From the NCBI RefSeq assembly GCF_000467185.1, contig NZ_BATM01000005.1:1-64000 (forward strand): a stretch of 64,000 bases of DNA. Direction: 5' to 3'. Each line of letters starts with the position of its first letter. Position 1 is the stretch's first letter. Of the stretch, positions 18,437 to 27,727 are shown piece after piece. Source of the stretch: Vibrio ezurae NBRC 102218. Lineage in GTDB: Bacteria; Pseudomonadota; Gammaproteobacteria; Enterobacterales; Vibrionaceae. The notes beneath the pieces were generated by a model. That model was not told the DNA's origin and made no database searches. It was given only the letters and a program-made list of their open reading frames with translations. The position numbers were made by a program, and so were the translations under genes.

Positions 18437-21400
18437 ATGACATACACGGAAGACGCTTTAGTAGAACAACCGGCGATTAGCCTTTTCTCTGAACTGGACT
18501 GGAATACTGCAACGTGCTGGGACGAGGTTTTTGGCTCACCGGCTAATGACCACCTTGCTGATAATCCGGTGTTCTTTGGTAGAGAAACTCGCAACGATGT
18601 GGTTTTATTCTCAAGGTTAAAAACTGCACTGCTAAAGCTGAATCCAGATGTGAATACGCTTGTTATTCAGGAGGCGATTGACCAAATATCACGAGATAGA
18701 AGCGCAATGACGGCTATCTCAGCGAATGAAGAGGTCTACGAGCTGTTAACTAATGGCTACGTATACACAACGAATGCTGAAGATGAAGAAGACTGCGTTG
18801 TACAGTATATCGATTGGTCCAACACCAGTAACAATGACTTTCTGCTTTGTAGCCAAATGAGTATTACTGGAGAAATTGAAACCCGTCGCCCTGATTTGAT
18901 AGGCTTTGTTAATGGATTGCCACTTGTTTTTATCGAGCTGAAAGCAAGCCATAAAAACCTTCTAACGGCTTATAAAAACAACCTATCTGATTATAAAAAT
19001 ACCATCCCTCAGCTGTTCACATACAATCAGATCATTATTCTTTCGAATGGCGTACAGTCTAAGGTAGGCTCGATATCTAGCCAATGGGAGCACTTCGCTG
19101 AATGGAAGAAGATTGAGTGCGAAAAAGAAGAGCGTCGAGTCAGTTTAGAGGTGGTGATACGAGGTGTGTGTGAACAAAACCGCCTATTAGATATCATTGA
19201 AAACTACACTCTATTTGTCAAAACCAAACATACCGTAAAAATCATTGCTAAGTACCACCAATACTTGGGTGTTAATCAGGCGTTATCTGGTCTAAGTAAC
19301 GTGAAAGAGCGTGCTGGGCAACTGGGTGTTTTTTGGCATACCCAAGGCAGTGGTAAAAGCTTTTCAATGGTCTTCTTCTGCAAAAAAGCATTTCGCAAAT
19401 ACACTGGTAACTGGACGTTTGTATTAGTCACAGATAGAACGGATTTAGACGACCAAATATACAAAACTTTCAACTCAGCTGGCATCGTAACTGAAAACTG
19501 CCAGGCAGACTCCGGTGCAGAGTTAAAAACCCTACTTGGTGAAGATCACCGATTTGTGTTTACCCTGATCCAGAAGTTTAAAGGCGATGAGAAAGGCAAT
19601 TTTCCTGTACTTTCAGAGCGTGATGACATCATTGTGATTACCGACGAAGCACACCGTAGTCAATATGATTCATTGGCGATGAACATGCGTAATGCTATGC
19701 CAAATGCCTCATTCATGGCATTTACGGGTACGCCGCTGTTAGCAGGTGAAGCAAAAACACAAGAAGTGTTTGGTGACTACATTAGTATTTATAATTTTGC
19801 TGACGCTGTGGATGATGGTGCAACCTTACCGCTCTATTATGAGAACCGTGTGCCCGAAGTTGCTGTGTCGAGTGATACGATAGGTGAAGATATTGCGGAG
19901 ATACTTGATCAGGCAGATCTTACAGAAGAGCAAGAGACTCGCTTAGAAACTGAGTTTTCCAAAGCCTATCATATCATTACACGAGATGACCGCTTAGAAA
20001 CCATTACCGCTGATTTGGTTGAACACTATATAAATCGAGATCCTTTCAGTGATGGTATGTTAGGTAAAGCGATGGTGGTTTCAATCGATAAAGCAACCAC
20101 CATTAAGATGTATGATAAAGTTCAGTTAGCATGGAAGACAAAGCTCAATAGCCTAAAGTCACAGGCAAAATATGCCTCTGGTAGTAGGTTAAACAAACTT
20201 CAATTCCAAATTGAGCATATGGAAACGACCGATATGGCAGTCGTTGTTTCTGGTGGTCAAAATGACGATGAACGCCTTGCTAAAAAAGGTCTGGATTACA
20301 AACCTCACAGAGAGCGTTTTCTGAAGGAAAAAATTGACGAAAAATTCAAAGACCCTGAGGATGACTTAAGAATCGTCTTTGTATGTGCTATGTGGTTAAC
20401 AGGTTTTGACGCACCATCTGTTTCAACACTTTACTTAGATAAGCCCCTAAAGAGTCATACGTTGATGCAAACCATCGCACGTGCAAACCGTGTCTATGAA
20501 GGAAAATCAGCAGGGCAGATAGTCGATTACATAAATATATTCAGTGCATTGCAACAGGCCTTAGGGTTGTATGGTGGCGGCGTAGCAGAAGGTGGGGCAC
20601 CTTATAAGGTTGATAGTCCAGCAAAAGATAAGTCTGAACTTGTCGCGGCTTTAGGTGTGGCTATCAATGAGCTTATCGTATTCTTAAATGGCGTTGATAT
20701 TGACCTAAACCAGATCGTATCAGCTCCAGCAGATGGTTTTGCCAAGCTATCACTATTGGATAATGCCAGCGAAATACTTCTAGAGCCCAAGAATAAAGAA
20801 GAGTTCACATCCTTCTTAAGGCAGATAAATCGTATCTTTAAAGCGATTATGCCTGATGATAGCGCTAACCAGTATGTGCCGTATCGAATTGCTATCAATA
20901 TTATCTATTCTCAAATGCGTTTGAAGTCTGGTTTGTCCATTGATGATGAGGATGTCTTAGATGTTGTTCGTAATCAGGTCAACGAGTTGCTAGATGAATC
21001 GATATCTACAATCAAGATTCAAAGCAACTTACCTGAGCCGGTAAACATAGCGAATATCGATTTTGATGCGTTAGCGACAATGGTAGCCAAGGTTGAAAAG
21101 CCGAAGCAATCTGATGCGGAAAAACTAAAAAACCTCATTGAGCGTAAGTTGCAGCCTATGGTGCTTAAAAATAAAACGCGTCAAGATCTACAGCAGAAGT
21201 TTCAAGAGCTGATCGAAGCGTATAACTTAGGTGCATACACCGCAGAAGAGTTTTTCAATCGCTTAAAAGAGTTTATCACTGAGTTGGAACATGAAGAAAA
21301 ACGTACTGTACGCGAAGGCTTAACGGAGGAAGAATTAGCAGTATATGATTTGATGACTCAAGAAGCGCCATTAACTGATAAAGAGCGCAAGCAAGTCAAA

Positions 21401-21622
21401 GAGATAGCTAAAATTCTAACGGAAAAGATGAAAGAAATATTGGTTATTGATTGGCGTAAGAAGCAGCGTACCAAAGCCAGAGTTAAAAACATGATTGAGG
21501 AGGTATTGGATAGCTTACCTGAGTCTTATGACGATGATCTATGGCCAAAGACTTGTAGCGAAGTATATATGCATATCTTTGAGAAGTATCCTGGGCAAGG
21601 GCAGAGTCCTTATGCCCATTAA
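18437..21622 (+). CDS. hsdR: Type I restriction endonuclease subunit R
   Basis: Motor and nuclease subunit that translocates and cuts unmethylated DNA. The 1061-aa protein has an N-terminal PD-(D/E)xK nuclease site (Asp153, then Glu167 and Lys169 in FIELKAS) and superfamily 2 helicase motifs: Walker A TQGSGKS with Lys307, DEAH at 403-406, AFTGTPL, and WLTGFDAPS with QTIARANRVYEG as later motifs. The C-terminal region is helical and charged, for contact with HsdM. A GGAGG Shine-Dalgarno lies before the ATG. Last gene of the operon, ahead of three short repeats and a terminator. All catalytic motifs appear intact, so the system is probably active. Confidence 0.96.
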   Translation: MTYTEDALVEQPAISLFSELDWNTATCWDEVFGSPANDHLADNPVFFGRETRNDVVLFSRLKTALLKLNPDVNTLVIQEAIDQISRDRSAMTAISANEEVYELLTNGYVYTTNAEDEEDCVVQYIDWSNTSNNDFLLCSQMSITGEIETRRPDLIGFVNGLPLVFIELKASHKNLLTAYKNNLSDYKNTIPQLFTYNQIIILSNGVQSKVGSISSQWEHFAEWKKIECEKEERRVSLEVVIRGVCEQNRLLDIIENYTLFVKTKHTVKIIAKYHQYLGVNQALSGLSNVKERAGQLGVFWHTQGSGKSFSMVFFCKKAFRKYTGNWTFVLVTDRTDLDDQIYKTFNSAGIVTENCQADSGAELKTLLGEDHRFVFTLIQKFKGDEKGNFPVLSERDDIIVITDEAHRSQYDSLAMNMRNAMPNASFMAFTGTPLLAGEAKTQEVFGDYISIYNFADAVDDGATLPLYYENRVPEVAVSSDTIGEDIAEILDQADLTEEQETRLETEFSKAYHIITRDDRLETITADLVEHYINRDPFSDGMLGKAMVVSIDKATTIKMYDKVQLAWKTKLNSLKSQAKYASGSRLNKLQFQIEHMETTDMAVVVSGGQNDDERLAKKGLDYKPHRERFLKEKIDEKFKDPEDDLRIVFVCAMWLTGFDAPSVSTLYLDKPLKSHTLMQTIARANRVYEGKSAGQIVDYINIFSALQQALGLYGGGVAEGGAPYKVDSPAKDKSELVAALGVAINELIVFLNGVDIDLNQIVSAPADGFAKLSLLDNASEILLEPKNKEEFTSFLRQINRIFKAIMPDDSANQYVPYRIAINIIYSQMRLKSGLSIDDEDVLDVVRNQVNELLDESISTIKIQSNLPEPVNIANIDFDALATMVAKVEKPKQSDAEKLKNLIERKLQPMVLKNKTRQDLQQKFQELIEAYNLGAYTAEEFFNRLKEFITELEHEEKRTVREGLTEEELAVYDLMTQEAPLTDKERKQVKEIAKILTEKMKEILVIDWRKKQRTKARVKNMIEEVLDSLPESYDDDLWPKTCSEVYMHIFEKYPGQGQSPYAH

Positions 21623-21642
21623 ATTGAGGTAAGCTTTCTAAA

Positions 21643-21784
21643 AGTTTCAAACTTTATTGTCATGACTATGGCCTTTAATTGGTCATGAGGTTGAGTTAGT
21701 TTCAATCTTTAGTGTCATATTGTTCCCTACTTCGTTACCAACTAATAAGACTTGTAGGAGAGAAAAGTTTCAATCTTTAATGTC
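21643..21784 (+). repeat. Three spaced 19-bp direct repeats downstream of hsdR
   Basis: Copies at 21643-21661, 21698-21716 and 21766-21784 follow the pattern AGTTTCAATCTTTAATGTC with two or three substitutions. They start 55 and 68 bp apart. Between the first two, TCATGAC and GTCATGA form a 7-bp inverted repeat. The spacing is irregular and no cas gene is present, so this is not scored as a CRISPR array. Confidence 0.7.
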
Positions 21785-21799
21785 CACCGACAATTCTGT

Positions 21800-21822
21800 A
21801 AGGGGCTTCTAGCCCCTTTTTT
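21800..21822 (+). terminator. Terminator of the hsd operon
   Basis: AAGGGGCT and AGCCCCTT form an 8-bp stem with a three-base loop and a T-run. Stem and flank resemble the glmS terminator at 9576. Confidence 0.85.
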
Positions 21823-21880
21823 GTGCCTGCGTGTTGTCCTCAATGACCACCCTATGTAACTAGATTGCAAATAAAGGCAA

Positions 21881-22351
21881 TTACCAATCAAAGTCTGGAT
21901 CAAAGTCATCGTCGGTATATGTTGCTAAGTCCTTTCTAGGGTCTTCTGCTGGATGATTGCTGTAATAGAAGTTATTCAATAAGCTGATGTAAGTTTGGCA
22001 TCCATCTACTGAACCGTCATAGGTACGAGATTCTACATCCAATGAATTTTCAACTGTAATTAACTCTACTTTACAACGAACGTTAATGATCTGAGATTCA
22101 GGTCGTAAGTTACCAAAATCATTAAAGCCAAACTTGATTGCTTGCGAGTTGCGACTTGATTGCCACGTATAAACATCTTTCCCTAACAGGGTACGTTTAC
22201 CAGTAGGCATGCCGAGTATGTCTGCAGCTTGCTTAACATTAGTGATCTCAGCTAAATCACGAGCAAAAGCATTTTGAGCTTGAACAGCAGGACTCGTACA
22301 GCCAGACAGAGCAATGGTAGCTAGCGCGGGCAAAAGAATGATTTTTTTCAT
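21881..22351 (-). CDS. Hypothetical lipoprotein
   Basis: A 156-aa protein with a typical lipoprotein signal: MKK, hydrophobic stretch, and lipobox LSGC at about residues 14-17. The mature part has two further Cys and an acidic, aromatic C-terminus (DDDFDPDFDW). The start at 22351 is chosen because AAGG lies eight bases upstream and it places the signal peptide at the N-terminus; a longer frame would add 13 residues. No family recognised. It stands alone, convergent to the hsd operon. Confidence 0.75.
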   Translation of the reverse strand: MKKIILLPALATIALSGCTSPAVQAQNAFARDLAEITNVKQAADILGMPTGKRTLLGKDVYTWQSSRNSQAIKFGFNDFGNLRPESQIINVRCKVELITVENSLDVESRTYDGSVDGCQTYISLLNNFYYSNHPAEDPRKDLATYTDDDFDPDFDW

Positions 22352-22390
22352 AGCTGTAACCTTATTTAACCCAGCTAACGTTCTCTTCAC

Positions 22391-22951
22391 TGGCTTTTTT
22401 AATTAGCGTATTAATTTTATGAGAGTCAAAAATAACTGAATATTAAGATCGATATTTTACCTACCCCCTAATACCAGCAACGCATTTTATGCGTAATAAA
22501 AGATAGAAAAGGTGTCGATATCAACCAAATTGGTTCATCTTTTCACTCGATATTAAGCGTTCAATAGACATAAAAAAAAAATCCCCCTCATTCTCCCGGC
22601 AAACACTTCTCAATTAGCTTCAACCACTCATCCACGGTTCACAAAATTCACTTCCCCAACACGCATCCACACTCCTACCAACAAAATAAAACTCTGCTCT
22701 AATTCACATAAAAGTAGTTTACTTAAATTTAATTCCTATTCATGAAATAGCTGTTTTTATATTTAAGAAATTCACACCAACTTCAGTGACTCTGTTCACG
22801 CAATTTTGCGTTATTTGATCTTACTCCAATAATTCCTTTCACCAATGAAACGGTCCTTCTCATTGATGCCATTCTTTTGATTTTTGTGCAGGCGTAATCT
22901 TATCTGCAACGAAACGAGAATCGTCCACAGAGGCGAAAGTGAGATAAGACA
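22391..22951. promoter_or_regulatory. Upstream region of the catabolic cluster
   Basis: A 560-base AT-rich region without a gene. AGTGA-CTCTGT-TCACG at 22785-22800 is a good CRP-like site (eight of ten consensus positions). The overlapping ACGCAA-TT-TTGCGT palindrome at 22798-22811 could bind the cluster's LysR regulator or another factor. A pairing of carbon-catabolite control with a specific activator would fit. Confidence 0.5.
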
Positions 22952-23602
22952 ATGCTAATAAAACCCGTCCTGTCACCACAGCAAGCGGCCGCCAAAATTG
23001 AAGATGGTATGACCTTGATGGTGGGTGGCTTTATGACCATAGGCTCACCGGAAAAAGTGATCGATGCGATTGTTGAAAACGGCGTAAAAAACCTAACTGT
23101 AATATGCAATGACGCTGGCCTACCGGGCAAGGGTGTTGGCAAGCTAATTGAAGCCGGCCAAGTCAGCAAACTTGTCGCCTCTCACATTGGCTTGAACCGA
23201 ATTGCCGGAGACAAAATGAATTCTGGTGAAATGAAAGTTGAGCTGGTTCCTCAAGGCACATTGGTTGAGCAGATTCGTGCTGCTGGCGCTGGCCTTGGTG
23301 GCGTTCTGACTAAAACTGGTGTTGGTACTCTAGTTCAAGAAGGCAAACGTGTTATTGAAATTGAAGGCGAAGAGTTCCTACTTGAACTGCCACGCAAAGC
23401 TGACGTTTCTCTTCTTAAAGCATCAACCTGTGATGTGTTTGGTAACACGCTCTACAACAAAACCACCAAAAACTTCAATCCAGTGATGGCAACAGCAGCA
23501 AACCAAGTCTTTGTTGAACCCGAAGAAGTGGTTGAAGCGGGCAAATATTCCGTGGATGCATTTACTACACCATCAGTACTCATTGACTACATCGTAGGGT
23601 AA
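22952..23602 (+). CDS. 3-oxoacid CoA-transferase subunit A
   Basis: Alpha subunit of a family I CoA-transferase (AtoD/ScoA type) that moves CoA between short acyl-CoA and a keto acid such as acetoacetate. The 216-aa protein carries the family signature DGMTLMVGGFMTIGSPE near residues 19-35. The beta subunit starts six bases after its stop. In this cluster the likely acceptor is acetoacetate from the BKACE reaction, giving acetoacetyl-CoA for the thiolase; the donor is unknown. Confidence 0.93.
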   Translation: MLIKPVLSPQQAAAKIEDGMTLMVGGFMTIGSPEKVIDAIVENGVKNLTVICNDAGLPGKGVGKLIEAGQVSKLVASHIGLNRIAGDKMNSGEMKVELVPQGTLVEQIRAAGAGLGGVLTKTGVGTLVQEGKRVIEIEGEEFLLELPRKADVSLLKASTCDVFGNTLYNKTTKNFNPVMATAANQVFVEPEEVVEAGKYSVDAFTTPSVLIDYIVG

Positions 23603-23607
23603 TCGAC

Positions 23608-24270
23608 ATGGACAAAAAGCAAATGAGAAACCTAGTCGCACAACGTGTTGCTCAAGAGCTCAATACTGGCGACTTGGTGAACTTGGGAATTGGCATGCCA
23701 ACGTTAGTTGCAGGCTTTGTTGACCCAGATAAACACATCGTCTTTCAGTCTGAAAACGGCATGGTAGGCATTGCAGGATCGCCAGCCGAAGGTCAAGAAG
23801 ATTGGGAACTGACGGATGCAGGGGGCTCACCTAAAACCGCTATCGAAGGCGCTGCCTATTTTGATTCTAGCCTTTCATTCTCACTTATTCGCGGTGGTCA
23901 CGTAGACGCTACCGTACTTGGAGCAATGGAAGTGGACCGTCATGGCAACTTAGCCAACTACATGATCCCCAACAAGCTGATTGCAGGTATGGGCGGCGCA
24001 ATGGACTTAGTCAGTGGTGCGAAGCGCGTAATCATCATGATGGATCACTGTAATAAGCACGGTGAAAGCAAAATATTAAATGAGTGCACATTACCGCTGA
24101 CTGCAAAAGGTCAAGTAAACCTCATTATTACGGACTTAGCCGTTATGGAAGTAGTGCCAGAAGGCTTGCTACTAAAAGAAGTCGCACCTCACAGCAGCAT
24201 CGAAGAGGTTATCCAAAAAACGGCAACAGAATTAATCATTCCTAAAAATGTCGTAACGTTCGGAGCATAA
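23608..24270 (+). CDS. 3-oxoacid CoA-transferase subunit B
   Basis: Beta subunit of the CoA-transferase (AtoA/ScoB type), 220 aa. The active-site signature QSENGMVGIAG contains the catalytic Glu49 that forms the glutamyl-CoA intermediate. It forms a heteromer with the upstream subunit. The next gene begins three bases after its stop. Confidence 0.94.
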   Translation: MDKKQMRNLVAQRVAQELNTGDLVNLGIGMPTLVAGFVDPDKHIVFQSENGMVGIAGSPAEGQEDWELTDAGGSPKTAIEGAAYFDSSLSFSLIRGGHVDATVLGAMEVDRHGNLANYMIPNKLIAGMGGAMDLVSGAKRVIIMMDHCNKHGESKILNECTLPLTAKGQVNLIITDLAVMEVVPEGLLLKEVAPHSSIEEVIQKTATELIIPKNVVTFGA

Positions 24271-24272
24271 AA

Positions 24273-24629
24273 ATGAAAGCAACTAAATTATCTGAAGTGA
24301 GTGCATACAATCCGCCAAGCCACCACGGCACAGTGTCTTTAAAGCTACAAGGTGAAGCTGAAACAGGCATCACTAAGTTCTGGCAAGGCTTGTCGTATTT
24401 CCTACCTAATGGTGGTGCAGATTGGCAGTACGACGAAGGCATGCCAGCGGCTGAATTTGAAAAAACGTATTTCGTGGTAAGTGGTGAGCTAGTGGTGATT
24501 GATGGCGACGAAAAAGAATACGTCATCAAACAAGGCGACTCTATTGCCTTTTTACCTAATGAAGGTCGACGCCTGGAAAACCGTACCAATGAAACGGCTT
24601 CGGCACTGGTAACGTTTTCTACTTGTTAA
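24273..24629 (+). CDS. Cupin-domain protein
   Basis: A 118-aa single-domain cupin-like protein. The beta-barrel pattern is visible in FEKTYFVVSGELVVIDGD (cupin motif 1 region) and KQGDSIAFLPNEGRRLENRT (motif 2 region). Metal ligands are poorly conserved: the usual histidines of motif 1 are replaced, so it may lack metal or use other ligands. It is tightly packed between the CoA-transferase and SDR genes, suggesting a role in the same pathway, perhaps as an isomerase or binding protein. The substrate is not known. Confidence 0.78.
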   Translation: MKATKLSEVSAYNPPSHHGTVSLKLQGEAETGITKFWQGLSYFLPNGGADWQYDEGMPAAEFEKTYFVVSGELVVIDGDEKEYVIKQGDSIAFLPNEGRRLENRTNETASALVTFSTC

Positions 24630-24674
24630 GTCGCCAATTAACCTCACTCAACAAATTTAATAGGACATAGAAAG

Positions 24675-25490
24675 ATGGCAATGACCTCAACCTGGAGCAA
24701 CGAATTTGCTCAAAACATTTTTGACCTTAAAGACAAGGTAGCGGTAATTACTGGCGGTAATGGCACTCTTGGCGCCGCTTACGCACAAGCATTTGCATTG
24801 CATGGCGCAAAAGTCGTCGTCACTGCACGTAACATGCAAACACTAGAAGAAACCGTAGCCTCTGTACGTGAAGTGGGCGGCGAATGTATCGCGATTACTT
24901 CAGATGTTACCGACCCACAAAAAGTGCAAGAGCTGGTTGATGAAATCGACACCCGCTTTGGTCGCATCGACATTCTAGTGAACAACGCAGGCATGGCATT
25001 CCGCGCTCCAGCTGAAGAAATGCCAACAGATAAGTTCAACCAAGTAATGAACGTAAACGTAACAGGCACCTTGGTTCCTTGTCAGGTATTTGGGCAGTAC
25101 TTCATGAAGCAAGGCCACGGCAAAATCGTGAATACTTCTTCGGTACGTGGCTTCTGTGGTCACCCTGATGGTTACTCTGCTTATGCGGCATCAAAAGCGG
25201 CGGTAGATAGCCTTACAAAACAGCTTTCAACTGAATGGTCTCTAAAAGGCGCGAAACAAGGCTTTACCATCAATGTGAATGCGATTGCTCCAACCTTAGT
25301 GAAATCACCACTGACTCAAGAGATCTGTGAAGACCCTGCTCGTATTGCTCCATTCTTGGCTCGTCTTCCAATGGGTCGCGTAGCAGAAACCAGTGACATG
25401 ATTGGCTTAGTACTCTTCCTGTCGGCACCAGCATCTAACTTCATTAACGGCCAAATCATCTATGTTGATGGCGGCTGCACAGCAGGATAA
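24675..25490 (+). CDS. SDR-family NAD(P)-dependent oxidoreductase
   Basis: A 271-aa classical short-chain dehydrogenase. The nucleotide-binding motif TGGNGTLG lies at 26-33, NNAG at about 98, the catalytic Ser in NTSSVRGF, and Tyr170-x3-Lys174 in YAASK. The C-terminus INGQIIYVDGGCTAG is typical. It is about 45 bases after the cupin gene and 9 before the dehydrogenase. It probably oxidises or reduces a hydroxy intermediate of this pathway; together with the next gene it gives the cluster two oxidoreductases of different folds. Confidence 0.92.
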   Translation: MAMTSTWSNEFAQNIFDLKDKVAVITGGNGTLGAAYAQAFALHGAKVVVTARNMQTLEETVASVREVGGECIAITSDVTDPQKVQELVDEIDTRFGRIDILVNNAGMAFRAPAEEMPTDKFNQVMNVNVTGTLVPCQVFGQYFMKQGHGKIVNTSSVRGFCGHPDGYSAYAASKAAVDSLTKQLSTEWSLKGAKQGFTINVNAIAPTLVKSPLTQEICEDPARIAPFLARLPMGRVAETSDMIGLVLFLSAPASNFINGQIIYVDGGCTAG

Positions 25491-25499
25491 GGAAGCACT

Positions 25500-26459
25500 A
25501 TGAAGCACCAAGATATTAAGAACATCACCATCGTAGGTGGCTCGGGCATGATGGGCGTAGGTATCGCGCAAATCTTCGCCTCGGGTGGTCGTAACGTCAC
25601 CATTAAAACGCGTAACGTGTCTAAGTGTAGCGCCGTTGAAGATATGAGCAGCCAGCTTGATATGTTCATCCAAGAAGGGCTACTGGAAGAGCACAGAAAA
25701 TCAGACATTTTAGACCGTATCAACATTACAGCTGACGCGATTGAAGCGTACGAAAATGCGGATCTAATTTTTGAATCTGTACCTGAAGTAATGGACATCA
25801 AACACGCTACGTTCAAAGAGATGGAACAGTACGCACGTCCAGACTGCATCTTCGCTTCTGGCACTTCAGTGAAATCTATCACTGAGATTGCAGAAGTGGT
25901 TGAGAAGAAAGAGCGCGTGATTGGCATGCACTTCTGGAACCCTGCGGTACTGATTCCTCTGGTCGAAGTGATTCGCACAGAAGACACCAATGAAGACGTT
26001 TTCCAAGCGTCATTCGACTTGCTAGAAGACTGTGGCAAAGCGCCAGCAAAATGCATGAAAGACGTTCCTGGTTTCTTAGCAAACCGCCTACAACATGCTC
26101 TATGGCGCGAAGCGTTCTACATGCTAGACGAAGGCATTGCTGACCCGAAAACCATTGATGACTGCATTAAAAACTCATTTGGTTTCCGCGTTCCTCAACT
26201 TGCACCGTTTGAAAACGCCGACATGGTTTCAACCGAGCTTAGCTTGAACATTCACAACTACATGTTTGAGCACTTGTACTCAGGTACAGAGCCAAGCAGC
26301 AAACTAAAAGAGCTGGTTGAAGAAGGAAAGAGTGGTTTTGCCACAGGCGAAGGCTTCCAGAAATGGACTCAAGAGCAAGCGGCAGAGTCAAAGACCAATC
26401 TATTTAAATACCTGATTGATCAAACAAAATACCGCCGTAAGCAGCTAGAAGAAGCGTAA
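25500..26459 (+). CDS. 3-hydroxyacyl-CoA dehydrogenase family protein
   Basis: A 319-aa protein with the 3HCDH fold: N-terminal Rossmann motif GGSGMMG (about 13-19), the catalytic His144 in GMHFWNP (GxHFFNP in FadB-type enzymes), and the C-terminal domain beginning KDVPGFLANRLQHALWREAFYML. L-carnitine dehydrogenases belong to the same superfamily and also sit beside BKACE enzymes, so the substrate may be a free beta-hydroxy acid rather than a CoA ester. It probably generates the beta-keto acid cleaved by the BKACE protein. Confidence 0.9.
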   Translation: MKHQDIKNITIVGGSGMMGVGIAQIFASGGRNVTIKTRNVSKCSAVEDMSSQLDMFIQEGLLEEHRKSDILDRINITADAIEAYENADLIFESVPEVMDIKHATFKEMEQYARPDCIFASGTSVKSITEIAEVVEKKERVIGMHFWNPAVLIPLVEVIRTEDTNEDVFQASFDLLEDCGKAPAKCMKDVPGFLANRLQHALWREAFYMLDEGIADPKTIDDCIKNSFGFRVPQLAPFENADMVSTELSLNIHNYMFEHLYSGTEPSSKLKELVEEGKSGFATGEGFQKWTQEQAAESKTNLFKYLIDQTKYRRKQLEEA

Positions 26460-26533
26460 AACTCGGCACTAAAAATAATATTCAGGCTTGTGTAGAGCAC
26501 AAGCCCAATTAAAAAAATTGAAAGGTAAAGACC

Positions 26534-27496
26534 ATGACATCTATTTTTGAAGGCAAAGTACTCATCGACCTGTCACACCCTATTGGCTCTCAGTCTCCAC
26601 AGTGGCCTTACTTCCCACAACCTGAGATTACACGTGCACACGGTCTAGCAAAATCAGGCGTTCTAACTCAGTTTTTCAAGATGCCAATGCACTGTGGTAC
26701 ACACGCGGATTCTCCTCGCCACGTCATTGAAACTGAGTTTGACGGCCGCCGTGCTCGTTACACCCACGAAATGGAGTTGGAATCTTACTGTGGCAAAGCC
26801 GTTTGTCTGGATCTTTCACACCTTCCGCAATGGTCTCTGATCAAAGCAGAAGACATGGACGCTGCGGTAGAAGCTATCGATGGTTTAGAGTTTGCTGACC
26901 TAAAAGACATGATCGTCATTATCTACACGGGCATGTGCAAACTTTGGGATGACAGCAAGCAGTACTACCACTATGCAACAGGCGTTGGCGCTTCTGTGGG
27001 TCACTGGTGTATGAAGCATGACATCAAAGCACTAGGCGTAGACCAACAAGCACTGGACCACCCTCTACACACTTCTATCGGTGAAAAATCAGCGGGACGT
27101 CTATCAATGAACCTTGAAGGTTACTCTGGTTACCCACTGAAAAAAGAATTCATCGAGAAGTTTGGTGAAGCAGAATACGCGCACTTTGATCGTGACATGT
27201 ACAAAGAAATTCACGGCGAAGCAGCCTACAAAGAACTGTACGGCATGGTTGAAGAAAAAGGCCTAAGCAACGGTACATGGGAACCTTGTCACAAGCTGCT
27301 ACTGGGTAACGGTAAAGTAGGTTGGGAAAACGTGGGTGGCCAAGTTGAGAAAGTCAAAGGCCGTCGCTTCGATATCGTTGGTGCTCCACTGAACCTTTAC
27401 TGTGGTGATGGTTCTATGACTCGCCTAATGGCTGTTATCGACGCAGACAAAGTGGTTGATTGTCCTGACCGTCTATACCCATACGGTGACCACTAA
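26534..27496 (+). CDS. Cyclase-family metal-dependent hydrolase
   Basis: A 320-aa member of the cyclase/KynB-like family (Pfam Cyclase), whose members hydrolyse amides, lactones or related bonds using metal ions. The diagnostic HCGTHADSPRH is at 53-63, with the metal-binding His53, His57, Asp59 and His63. At 320 aa it is longer than kynurenine formamidase (about 210 aa), with a C-terminal extension rich in Gly and charged residues. It may release the acid that enters the pathway. It is followed by a hairpin, ending the first transcription block of the cluster. Confidence 0.88.
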   Translation: MTSIFEGKVLIDLSHPIGSQSPQWPYFPQPEITRAHGLAKSGVLTQFFKMPMHCGTHADSPRHVIETEFDGRRARYTHEMELESYCGKAVCLDLSHLPQWSLIKAEDMDAAVEAIDGLEFADLKDMIVIIYTGMCKLWDDSKQYYHYATGVGASVGHWCMKHDIKALGVDQQALDHPLHTSIGEKSAGRLSMNLEGYSGYPLKKEFIEKFGEAEYAHFDRDMYKEIHGEAAYKELYGMVEEKGLSNGTWEPCHKLLLGNGKVGWENVGGQVEKVKGRRFDIVGAPLNLYCGDGSMTRLMAVIDADKVVDCPDRLYPYGDH

Positions 27497-27537
27497 TCAC
27501 GGGTTCATACACTTGAACCAATAAAATAATCAGCTCC

Positions 27538-27566
27538 AAGCCGGAGCAAACACTCCGGCTTATTTA
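27538..27566 (+). terminator. Hairpin after the cyclase gene
   Basis: AAGCCGGAG and CTCCGGCTT form a perfect 9-bp stem, but the T-run after it is short (ATTT). Probably a weak terminator separating the thiolase and BKACE genes from the first block. The roughly 160 bases that follow, up to 27727, hold no gene and may contain a promoter. Confidence 0.65.
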
Positions 27567-27727
27567 AGCAAATTATTAAGCGTAATAGTTTCCATTGATA
27601 TCGGTTTTATCCCTACAGATAAATCGATACGAATGGCATTTTTATATCCTTGATCGGCTTAACGCCTACTCATAAAAAATAATAAACATCGGTGGCAATG
27701 ATCACTGTGGGAAACAAAAGGATTCAC

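Noticed and set aside
21643..21784. Possible CRISPR array
   Set aside because: Only three imperfect 19-bp repeats at unequal spacing (55 and 68 bp) and no cas genes.
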